NCBI GenBank assembly: GCA_958415865.1 | Contig: CATYZV010000015.1 | Coordinates: forward strand, 1-15,220 | DNA length: 15,220 bases | From: an uncultured Selenomonadaceae bacterium | GTDB lineage: Bacteria > Bacillota > Negativicutes > Selenomonadales > Selenomonadaceae | Direction of reading: 5' to 3' | Part shown: piece by piece, positions 7,847 through 14,033 of the stretch | Layout: every line of letters begins with the position of its first letter | Position numbering within the stretch: position 1 is the first letter of the stretch | Notes under the pieces: generated by a model | What the model was told of the DNA's origin: nothing | Databases searched by the model: none | What the model saw: only the letters and a program-made list of their open reading frames with translations | Translations under genes and position numbers: made by a program

Positions 7847-7876
7847 TTGAGAGAGTTTTTGATGAAAGATTAGAAT
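7847..7876 (+). promoter_or_regulatory. Candidate promoter for the purine permease gene
   Basis: TTGAGA (7847-7852), an 18-base spacer and TAGAAT (7871-7876) form a plausible sigma-A promoter, 4 and 5 of 6 matches. It would give a leader of about 125 bases containing the short ORF at 7905. An AT-rich TATTATATAAC stretch at 7944-7954 is an alternative -10 region without a clear -35. Confidence 0.35.
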
Positions 7877-7904
7877 TAGGTTAAAAAAGGTTTTAGGAGC
7901 TTCT

Positions 7905-7937
7905 ATGAGAGACAGAGGACTAAAAATTTCTAATTAA
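7905..7937 (+). CDS. Possible 10-residue leader peptide ORF
   Basis: ATG at 7905 follows AGGAG (7895-7899) at a slightly short spacing of five bases and opens a 10-codon frame, MRDRGLKISN, ending in TAA. It lies 71 bases before the preferred start of the permease. An ATG two bases after its stop (7940) opens the permease frame with a 23-residue extension that has no ribosome site of its own. The ORF may be a regulatory leader, may feed ribosomes into a longer permease, or may be chance. No attenuator hairpin is visible after it. Confidence 0.25.
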   Translation: MRDRGLKISN

Positions 7938-8008
7938 ATATGGTATTATATAACTTGTACACGATTTTTGAGCTGCACAGTTCTATTATGAAGGGATATG
8001 ACGGCAAT

Positions 8009-9313
8009 ATGATACAGCTGATAAGGGAACATTTCAAATTTCGAGAGAGAAATACATCGCTGCCGGTGGAAACAATAGCCGGCTTGACTACTTTTCTGAC
8101 GATGGCTTATATCATCATTTTAAATCCCGGCGTACTGTCAAAGGCCGGCATGGATTTTGACGGTGTGTTCACCGCTACGATAATCGCTTCGGCTATCGGC
8201 TGCCTCATAATGGGCATCTGGGCAAATTATCCGATTGCTATCGCTCCGGGTCTTGCTATGAATGCTTATTTTGCTTTTGTCGTCGTCATTTCGATGGGAG
8301 TGCCGTGGCAGGAAGCCCTTGGGGCGGTATTTATTTCGGCCGCTGTTTTCCTGCTGCTGTCGCTGACTTCATTCCGGCAGGCGGTGATAAATGCAATTCC
8401 GCCTTCGATGAAGGAAGGCATCAGTGCCGGCATCGGCTTGTTCATCAGTTTTGTAGGACTTCAGAGTGCGCATCTGATTTCGCCGTCGCCGGCGACGCTG
8501 GTAACATTGGGCAATTTTGCCGACCCGGTAGCGTATATGTCGCTGATCGGCTTGTTCATCAGCTTAGTGCTAGTGCTCAACAATGTGCGCGGCGCGTTGT
8601 TTTTAGGCATGATAGCAACATCGGTGCTGTCGCTCATAATGGGATACATAAGCCTGCCCGACGCGCTGTTCAGCGTGCCGAGCTTTGGCTCTACTTTCAT
8701 GCAGATGGATCCGGCGGGAGCCGTGTCGCACGGGCTCTTTACGGTGATATTCACGTTTTTCATCGTAACGCTGTTCGATACGACAGGCACGATGCTGGGC
8801 ATTGCCAAGCAGGCAGGGCTGATGCAGGGAGATAATTTTCCCAACGTCAAGAGTGCACTGCTTGCTGACTCGGTGGCAAGCCTCGCCGGTGCGGTACTCG
8901 GTACAAGCCCGACTTCGGCGTATGTGGAATCAGGCTCCGGGGTAGCGGCAGGCGGCAGGACGGGATTTGTCAGCGTCGTAGTCGCTGTATTATTTTTGAT
9001 AATGCTGTTCATGGCCCCGCTTGCCAAAGTGCTTGCCTCAGTGCCTGCTGTTACGGCACCGGCATTGATCATCGTGGGCTTTTACATGATGGCCGGCCTC
9101 GGGCGCATCGACTGGCACGACATGAGCGAGGCTTTTCCGGCTTTTTTAATCGTGCTGTTCATGCCTCTTTCCTATAGTATAACGGATGCGGTAGGCATCG
9201 GCATCATCGCTTACTGCCTCATAAAGATCTGCACGGGCAGGCTGCGTGATGTTCATCCATTGCTCTACGTGTTTATGTTTTTGTTTATAATCCAGTTCTA
9301 TTCTGTTCATTGA
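8009..9313 (+). CDS. NCS2 family purine nucleobase permease (PbuG/AzgA type)
   Basis: Cytoplasmic-membrane symporter for purine bases; PbuG/PbuO/AzgA relatives import guanine, hypoxanthine or adenine with protons. Family motifs are clear: ETIAGLTTFLTMAYIIILNP near the N-terminus, APGLAMNAYFAF (family PGMGLNAYF), FDTTGTMLGIAKQAGL, and GTSPTSAYVESGSGVAAGGRTG in the substrate/gate region. The product is 434 residues with about 12-14 hydrophobic segments, normal for the family. The start at 8009 fits the family's short N-terminus and has AAGGGA eleven bases upstream. In-frame ATGs at 7988 and 7940 would add 7 or 23 non-conserved residues. The exact base cannot be told. The glucosaminidase gene follows after 50 bases. 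Salvage of free purines would be the physiological role. Confidence 0.9.
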   Translation: MIQLIREHFKFRERNTSLPVETIAGLTTFLTMAYIIILNPGVLSKAGMDFDGVFTATIIASAIGCLIMGIWANYPIAIAPGLAMNAYFAFVVVISMGVPWQEALGAVFISAAVFLLLSLTSFRQAVINAIPPSMKEGISAGIGLFISFVGLQSAHLISPSPATLVTLGNFADPVAYMSLIGLFISLVLVLNNVRGALFLGMIATSVLSLIMGYISLPDALFSVPSFGSTFMQMDPAGAVSHGLFTVIFTFFIVTLFDTTGTMLGIAKQAGLMQGDNFPNVKSALLADSVASLAGAVLGTSPTSAYVESGSGVAAGGRTGFVSVVVAVLFLIMLFMAPLAKVLASVPAVTAPALIIVGFYMMAGLGRIDWHDMSEAFPAFLIVLFMPLSYSITDAVGIGIIAYCLIKICTGRLRDVHPLLYVFMFLFIIQFYSVH

Positions 9314-9339
9314 TTATTGCTTCATGGACTGAATCTAAT
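9310..9339 (+). promoter_or_regulatory. Candidate promoter for the glucosaminidase gene
   Basis: TTGATT (9310-9315), an 18-base spacer and TCTAAT (9334-9339) lie in the 50-base gap after the permease, with the -35 box overlapping the permease stop codon. There is no terminator in this gap, so read-through from the permease is also likely. Confidence 0.3.
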
Positions 9340-9363
9340 ACATTCAGGGGGTTTTTATCTACT

Positions 9364-10341
9364 ATGAAATTTCGTAAATTAAAACATTGCAAATACGCCT
9401 GCGGTGCAGTCTTAGCCGCAGCATCTATCTCAGTTATTTCCATGCCTCATACCGGTCAGGCTGCGGCACATTCAATGCGCTACACCAACAGCGATAATTT
9501 TACGCTGAAAGGTCTGAGCGGCCGACAGCAGGGCGAGCTGACCGCTGTACAGGCATTGGCGCAGCTCAATAACGTGCCCTCTTCCGGCAGGACAAATGCA
9601 GTTCAGCTCAAGACTGCACACACCGGCGGAAATTTCGCGGCAAAAACAGAAGTGAAGCGCAATGATGATAAGAAGCAGCATAAATCGTCTTCTGCTCGTA
9701 TCAAAGACGAGGAAAAATCGGGCAGTGTTTCCAGCCGAATTGCTGATATCCTTGCCTCTGACGATGAAAATACGATGGAGTTTAAGCCGGTGGGCAGCTA
9801 CAGCGGCAGCTATGATTTCAGCCAAAGTGCTCTGGGCAGCAGCTCTATCATGGGTGCGCCGATCGCCAGCCAGGAACAGTGCGTGCGCTATTTATTGGAA
9901 ATGAATCCGAATCCGAAGATCAGCGTATCGCCGGAAGAACTCGTCAAATACTACTATGAAGAAGCCGGCAGGGAAGGCATCCGCCCCGATGCAGCTTTTG
10001 CTCAGGCGTTAAAGGAAACGGGCAATTTCAACTACGGCGGCACGGTAACACCGGATCAGAATAATTACTGCGGCCTCGGCACGACGAGTGCAACTGTCAA
10101 AGGTGCTTATTTCGATACGGCACAGCTGGGAGTACGCGCTCATATTCAGCATCTGCTGGCTTATTCTTCCGTGCGGCTGCCGCGTGAAGATGTCGTAGAT
10201 CCGCGCTATTCACTCGTGCGTGCAGCTTACTCCGGCTCCACCATTGACACATGGCAGGGATTAAACGGCAGATGGGCTGTTCCCGGCAATAATTACGGAC
10301 AGGAAATACTGAAGATATTAAACCGCATTGCAAGAGAATAA
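9364..10341 (+). CDS. Secreted glucosaminidase-domain peptidoglycan hydrolase
   Basis: An exported cell-wall hydrolase of the glucosaminidase (PF01832-like) family, which cleaves the beta-1,4 bond after N-acetylglucosamine in peptidoglycan glycan strands. The ATG at 9364 follows AGGGGG (9346-9351) at twelve bases and starts a signal peptide (basic start, hydrophobic 12-28, cleavage near GQAAA). Residues 40-165 are low-complexity, Ser/Lys-rich and probably a flexible linker. The catalytic domain occupies about 185-325: PDAAFAQALKETGNFNYGG with the likely catalytic Glu218, DQNNYCGLG (231-239), GVRAHIQHLLAY (256-267), and a C-terminal NGRWAVPGNNYGQEIL segment. The product is 325 residues. It has no recognisable SH3, LysM or SLH anchor, so attachment is unclear. 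A strong terminator follows immediately. Confidence 0.88.
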   Translation: MKFRKLKHCKYACGAVLAAASISVISMPHTGQAAAHSMRYTNSDNFTLKGLSGRQQGELTAVQALAQLNNVPSSGRTNAVQLKTAHTGGNFAAKTEVKRNDDKKQHKSSSARIKDEEKSGSVSSRIADILASDDENTMEFKPVGSYSGSYDFSQSALGSSSIMGAPIASQEQCVRYLLEMNPNPKISVSPEELVKYYYEEAGREGIRPDAAFAQALKETGNFNYGGTVTPDQNNYCGLGTTSATVKGAYFDTAQLGVRAHIQHLLAYSSVRLPREDVVDPRYSLVRAAYSGSTIDTWQGLNGRWAVPGNNYGQEILKILNRIARE

Positions 10342-10348
10342 CATAGCC

Positions 10349-10379
10349 AACAGCTTCGGCACAGTGCCGGAGCTGTTTT
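10349..10379 (+). terminator. Intrinsic terminator after the glucosaminidase gene
   Basis: A 13-base-pair stem, AACAGCTTCGGCA (10349-10361) and TGCCGGAGCTGTT (10365-10377) with one T-G wobble and a CAG loop, is followed by a short T-run (10376-10379). It lies seven bases after the stop codon. Confidence 0.8.
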
Positions 10380-10418
10380 GATAAATAGGGGAAAATGGCT
10401 GTTTTTTTGTGTCTCTTT

Positions 10419-10427
10419 TGCTATAAT
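10419..10427 (+). promoter_or_regulatory. Extended -10 promoter for the ubiB-aroH-AEC transporter genes
   Basis: TGCTATAAT is a perfect extended -10 element (TGn plus TATAAT at 10422-10427). The -35 region (around 10399-10405, CTGTTTT) is poor, as often seen with extended -10 promoters. The leader of about 75 bases contains a small dyad, TTCAGC (10441-10446) and GCTGAA (10460-10465), before the AGGGGG ribosome site (10493-10498). Confidence 0.65.
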
Positions 10428-10506
10428 ATGTATATCCTTATTCAGCTTTCAATGAATTGGCTGAAGAGCGAAAATACGATGATGATTTGTACAGGGGGCG
10501 TTTAGT

Positions 10507-12099
10507 TTGGGCAGAAAAGGAAATAGCGGATACAGCTCGACCAAGCGTCTGCGTGAAATGGTGCTCGTGCTGCGCAGGCACAATATACTGGGCACAGCGA
10601 TGACACCGGAGAAGATGCGCCTAATCCTAGAGGATTTAGGACCGACATTCGTCAAACTCGGACAGATACTGTCCCTGCGGCCGGGCTTTCTGCCGACGGA
10701 ATACACTCTGGAGCTTACGAAGCTGCAGACGAGGGCGAAGCCGCTCGATTTTGCAGTGATTGAAAAATGTCTTGAAGACGAGTACGGCAGAAAGCTCAGC
10801 GATATTTTTGACTACATCGACCACAATGCGCTGGGCTCTGCTTCCATAGCGCAGGTCCATAGGGCAGTGCTCAAATCGGGCGAACGCATAGTTTTGAAAG
10901 TGCAGCGGCCCGGTATTTACGAGATTATGTCCAAGGATATCGCGCTGTTAAAACGCGCTGTATCCATCTTGCAGATGTTCAGCCCTTCGTCCGATGTACT
11001 CGATTTCAATGCAATTTTGAATGAGATGTGGAACATCACCAAGCAGGAGATGGACTTCATGATGGAAGCTGAACATCTCGATGAATTTCGTCGGCTCAAC
11101 AGCGGTGAAAAGAATGTCGGCTGTCCGCTCGTCAACCGTCAGCTGACCACGGCGCGCGTTCTTGCCATGGAATACATCGACGGCACGCGCATCGACCAGA
11201 AGGACAAGCTGATAATGGAAGGCTACGATGTCGAAAAGCTGGGCAGGATATTGGCACAGAATTACGTCAAGCAGATAATAGACGACGGCTATTTTCATGC
11301 AGATCCTCATCCGGGCAACATCTGGATTAGGGACGGTAAAATCATCTGGCTGGATCTGGGCATGATGGGCAGGCTCTCGCAGCAGGAGCGCGATTCGCTC
11401 AAAAAAGCCGTTTATGCTCTCGTGCAGAAAGATACGTATGAGATGAAAAATGCCGTTTTGTCGCTCGGCACGCCGCAGCGCAAGATCGACCATATAAAGC
11501 TTTATGAAGATGTGGACAGGCTGATGGGCACTTACGGCAATGTGGATTTTGCCACGCTGAAGCTAAGCGAGCTGGCGCACGATATAATCGAGGTGGCACG
11601 CAGCCATAAGATAGCTATCAATACGGGCATGAGTATGTTTGCACGCGGCGTGGTAACGATGGAATCAGTGCTGAAGCTCTGCTGCCCGCAGGTCAGCTTC
11701 ATCGACGTGTTCGCAGCGTATATGCGCTCGGATTTCAAGAAAAATTTCAGCTGGCGCGGCGAATTAAAAAAATTTCAGCGCGACAGCTACCTGATGATGC
11801 AGAAATCCATTCATATCCCGGAGCAGATATCCGATATGCTAAAGATGACGATGAGCGGACAGACTAAGGTAAATCTGGATCTCACCGGTTCAGAAGAACC
11901 GCTGCGCCGCTTGGACAAGATGATCAACAAGCTGATACTAGGCATTATCTGTTCTGCTATTTTGATGGGCTCTAGCATCATCTGCACGACGAATATGACA
12001 CCCAAGATAATGGAGATTCCTTTTTTGGGCGTAGTAGGCTACATCGTCGCACTGTTCTTATCACTGCGGCTGATGATCAGTATTTTGAAAGAGAAATAG
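10507..12099 (+). CDS. UbiB/ABC1/AarF family atypical kinase-like membrane protein
   Basis: A protein-kinase-like ATPase of the UbiB (ABC1, COQ8) family, tied in other bacteria to isoprenoid quinone synthesis or lipid handling. Start is TTG at 10507, eight bases after AGGGGG (10493-10498). The KxGQ motif (K50-Q53) is the family hallmark that replaces a kinase activation feature; the Ala-rich nucleotide loop appears as GSASIAQVH (110-118), the ATP lysine is K131, the catalytic loop is HADPHPGN (264-271), and the metal-binding DLG is at D283. The C-terminus carries two predicted membrane helices (about 478-496 and 505-526). At 530 residues it is normal for the family. aroH and an AEC transporter follow in the same direction with gaps under 40 bases. 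The name UbiB should not be taken to mean ubiquinone: an anaerobic Firmicute would use menaquinone or none, so the pathway is open. Confidence 0.93.
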   Translation: MGRKGNSGYSSTKRLREMVLVLRRHNILGTAMTPEKMRLILEDLGPTFVKLGQILSLRPGFLPTEYTLELTKLQTRAKPLDFAVIEKCLEDEYGRKLSDIFDYIDHNALGSASIAQVHRAVLKSGERIVLKVQRPGIYEIMSKDIALLKRAVSILQMFSPSSDVLDFNAILNEMWNITKQEMDFMMEAEHLDEFRRLNSGEKNVGCPLVNRQLTTARVLAMEYIDGTRIDQKDKLIMEGYDVEKLGRILAQNYVKQIIDDGYFHADPHPGNIWIRDGKIIWLDLGMMGRLSQQERDSLKKAVYALVQKDTYEMKNAVLSLGTPQRKIDHIKLYEDVDRLMGTYGNVDFATLKLSELAHDIIEVARSHKIAINTGMSMFARGVVTMESVLKLCCPQVSFIDVFAAYMRSDFKKNFSWRGELKKFQRDSYLMMQKSIHIPEQISDMLKMTMSGQTKVNLDLTGSEEPLRRLDKMINKLILGIICSAILMGSSIICTTNMTPKIMEIPFLGVVGYIVALFLSLRLMISILKEK

Positions 12100-12137
12100 T
12101 ATTTTATATTCATATATTAAGGAAGGAAGAATGATTC

Positions 12138-12497
12138 ATGCGAGGTATAAGAGGCGCGGTAACGGTTGAGCAGAACGACAAAGAGGAAATAATAAAGGCA
12201 GTGCAGGATATGCTGGAGCAGATTCTTGCCGGCAATGATATCAGCACAGAGGATATCGGCGCGGCACTGTTCAGCGCGACGGAGGATATCACGGCGGCAT
12301 TCCCTGCCTTTGCAGCGCGCCAGATGCCGGGCTGGGATCTAGTGCCGCTGTTCGATGCGCAGCAGCTGTACATAGACAACAGCATAAAGAAATGTATCCG
12401 CGTGCTGCTGCTCGTCAACACGGACAAGCCGCAGCAGGATATCCATCACGTTTATTTGGGCAGAGCAGCGGCCCTGCGCCCTGACATCACTAAATAA
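12138..12497 (+). CDS. aroH: AroH-type monofunctional chorismate mutase with altered active site
   Basis: Cytoplasmic enzyme converting chorismate to prephenate for phenylalanine and tyrosine synthesis. The 119-residue protein matches the B. subtilis AroH (trimeric, not AroQ) family along its whole length: MRGIRGAVTVEQ start, SATEDITAAFPAFAAR, KKCIRVLLLVNTD and HVYLGRAAALRPD. By alignment from memory with the B. subtilis enzyme, Arg7, Phe57, Cys88, Arg90, Tyr108 and Arg116 are kept as R5, F55, C86, R88, Y106 and R114. However, the catalytic Glu78 position is Q76 (codon 12363-12365), and the Cys75 position is D73 (codon 12354-12356). The ATG at 12138 follows an AAGGAAGGA ribosome site. It lies 38 bases after the UbiB-like gene and 32 bases before the transporter. 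The family call is firm; full activity is less so because of the Glu78 change. Confidence 0.93.
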   Translation: MRGIRGAVTVEQNDKEEIIKAVQDMLEQILAGNDISTEDIGAALFSATEDITAAFPAFAARQMPGWDLVPLFDAQQLYIDNSIKKCIRVLLLVNTDKPQQDIHHVYLGRAAALRPDITK

Positions 12498-12529
12498 GAT
12501 TTTTATATTAATAGGAAGGTATAAATACA

Positions 12530-13486
12530 ATGTCAGATCTAGCAGAGAAACTTCTATTCCTATTTTTAGATGTAATTCTGCCTTTGGCGGCGGGCTATTT
12601 TATGCGCCGCCGCGGTCTCATGACGATGAAGGCCTGTAACTTCCTGCTAAAGGTGAATATCCGCGTAGTTGTTGCTGTGCTTGCCTTCGGCAGTTTCTGG
12701 CTGATAGAATTGGATCATCATATCATACTGTTTGCGCTGCTGGGCATTGTGCCCTGTTCAATGATTCCGGGGCTTATCGCGTATGCTTATGCCAAAAATA
12801 GGATACGGGATCTGTCGGATCAAGGTTCGTATCTGCTGTCGGTAATGCTGTCCAATACGGGTACGCTCGGCGGCCTCTGCACCTTTATCGCGATGGGACA
12901 GCTGGCATATGCCTACGTGCAGATCATCGCTATGGCACAGAACATCTTCACTTTGACTTACTGCTTTCCGATGGCAGAGTATTTCCGCCAAAAATACGTG
13001 GCGGGAAAGTCGGCGGTCAAATTCCGTCCCAATTGGAAGTCCATATTGATAAGCTGGAATCAAATAGGGCTGGCTGCCATGGTCGCCGGTGCATTATTCA
13101 ACATCTTCGGAATAGAGCGGCCGCCGCAGTTTGATGCGGTGTTTGACTCCTGCGTTCACATCAGCGCGTGGCTCGGCATACTGCCTGTAGGCTATCTGCT
13201 CAATTTTGAAGCTGCCGCTCAATATAAGAAGATGATATTCTCCATCGTGCCGAACCGCTATATCATCACGCCGTTCATCTGCTGGGTGATAGCGAAGGCT
13301 TTTACGGACGATCCGATGATAATAGCTGTAGCGGTATTGATGGGACTGTGTCCCGTTGGCATCAATGCCACCGTAGTAACTCAGCTTTACAATCTAAACA
13401 CGAACATCGCTCAATCCAATTTCCTGCTGACGACGATGCTCTTCATCTTCGTGATATATCCGCTGTTTCTGCTGTTCATCATTTAA
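12530..13486 (+). CDS. AEC family (auxin efflux carrier-like) transporter
   Basis: An inner-membrane transporter of the AEC/BART group (PF03547-like). Bacterial members move organic acids such as malate or malonate and amino acids; the substrate cannot be read here. The 318-residue protein has about ten hydrophobic segments in two five-helix halves, split by a cytoplasmic loop near RQKYVAGKSAVKFRPNWKS. Motifs typical of the family are seen: LPLAAGYFMRRRGLM at the start, VMLSNTGTLGG in the first half, and MGLCPVGINATVVTQLYN in the second, the last with the broken-helix Pro and Asn of the transport site. The start follows AGGAAGGT (12513-12520) at nine bases. It is the last gene of its unit, just before a strong hairpin. 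Being next to chorismate mutase makes an aromatic or related acid imaginable, but this is only positional. Confidence 0.88.
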   Translation: MSDLAEKLLFLFLDVILPLAAGYFMRRRGLMTMKACNFLLKVNIRVVVAVLAFGSFWLIELDHHIILFALLGIVPCSMIPGLIAYAYAKNRIRDLSDQGSYLLSVMLSNTGTLGGLCTFIAMGQLAYAYVQIIAMAQNIFTLTYCFPMAEYFRQKYVAGKSAVKFRPNWKSILISWNQIGLAAMVAGALFNIFGIERPPQFDAVFDSCVHISAWLGILPVGYLLNFEAAAQYKKMIFSIVPNRYIITPFICWVIAKAFTDDPMIIAVAVLMGLCPVGINATVVTQLYNLNTNIAQSNFLLTTMLFIFVIYPLFLLFII

Positions 13487-13489
13487 CAG

Positions 13490-13553
13490 ATATAAATAAA
13501 AATGTACAGATAGGCACATCATCATTGCCCGTCTGTACATTTTTTATTTATAT
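13490..13553. terminator. Long bidirectional terminator hairpin
   Basis: The arms 13490-13516 and 13526-13553 pair over almost their whole length. The core is TGTACAGA with TCTGTACA (13503-13510, 13532-13539), flanked inside by GGCA/TGCC after one mismatch, and outside by an AT-only extension (ATATAAATAAAAA with TTTTTTATTTATAT, one extra T). A-run and T-run lie on opposite sides, so it can stop transcription in both directions between the convergent AEC transporter and PNPOx genes. The PNPOx stop codon begins one base after the right arm. Confidence 0.9.
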
Positions 13554-14033
13554 TCATCTGCGCTGTGCCGGAGGATTTCTCTTGCCGTAGATTTCTTCCA
13601 GAGTAATTTTGCCGATTTTCATATGCGTCAAGCCGCGGCAGTCATCGAGCGGATAATCAAAATAACCGTAGTGAGCCAGTATCAGATTAATTCCCTTGGT
13701 AATCTCAGCTTCTTCTTCGGCAAATTTGCATCTGCCAAAGCCGATTACGCTCTCGTAGCGCGTCGTTATGCCGTGCTCTGTCTTTTCAACACCCAAGAAT
13801 GTATCTGCTTCGATACATACTCGGCTGTCTTTTTGCAGCAGGTCTATTTTCAAGCCCTCTTTAGCGCAGTGAAAATAGATGACAGGCATATTGCCGACGA
13901 TTTCCATACCGAATGATACAGGGACGATATAGGGCTGTTTGTCTTTGTTCATAGCGATGCGCACAGTATCGCATCTTTGCAGCATATCTATTATCTGATT
14001 TCTATCGGTAATTTCTCTGTCCTTGCGTCTCAT
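13554..14033 (-). CDS. Pyridoxamine 5'-phosphate oxidase-family (NimA-like) protein
   Basis: A small split-barrel protein of the PNPOx-like group (COG3467, NimA-related), whose members bind FMN, F420 or heme and often act as reductases; the reaction here is unknown. The ATG at 14031-14033 is chosen because AAAGGAA lies seven bases upstream and MRRKDREITD is the typical opening of the family; the longer frame to 14096 lies within the upstream gene. Recognisable parts of the 159 residues are the first strands (TVRIAMNKDKQPYIVPVSFGME), IYFHCAKEGLKIDLLQKD with a conserved-type His, the central VCIEAD, YESVIGFGRCKF, and the C-terminal THMKIGKITLEEIYGKR. Its first 32 bases overlap the end of the nitrogenase-like gene, so it is probably translated by coupling with it, and a shared redox job is the natural inference. 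Confidence 0.87.
   Translation of the reverse strand: MRRKDREITDRNQIIDMLQRCDTVRIAMNKDKQPYIVPVSFGMEIVGNMPVIYFHCAKEGLKIDLLQKDSRVCIEADTFLGVEKTEHGITTRYESVIGFGRCKFAEEEAEITKGINLILAHYGYFDYPLDDCRGLTHMKIGKITLEEIYGKRNPPAQRR

Larger units (their letters stand above)
7669..8008. other. Divergent intergenic region
   Basis: This 340-base AT-rich gap separates the minus-strand secreted-protein operon from the plus-strand permease. It holds the minus-strand promoter with its palindrome (7765-7797), a candidate plus-strand promoter (7847-7876), a short leader ORF (7905-7937), and an AT-only-tipped hairpin (AACTTTT 7708-7714 with AAAAGTT 7725-7731) in the leader of the minus-strand transcript. No structured RNA that I recognise is present; a purine riboswitch, expected in front of this permease type, was looked for and not found. 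Confidence 0.7.

Noticed and set aside
8461..9072. Antisense frame of about 200 codons within the permease gene
   Set aside because: It is Thr/Ser/Pro-rich shadow coding opposite conserved NCS2 motifs, with no supporting start signals.
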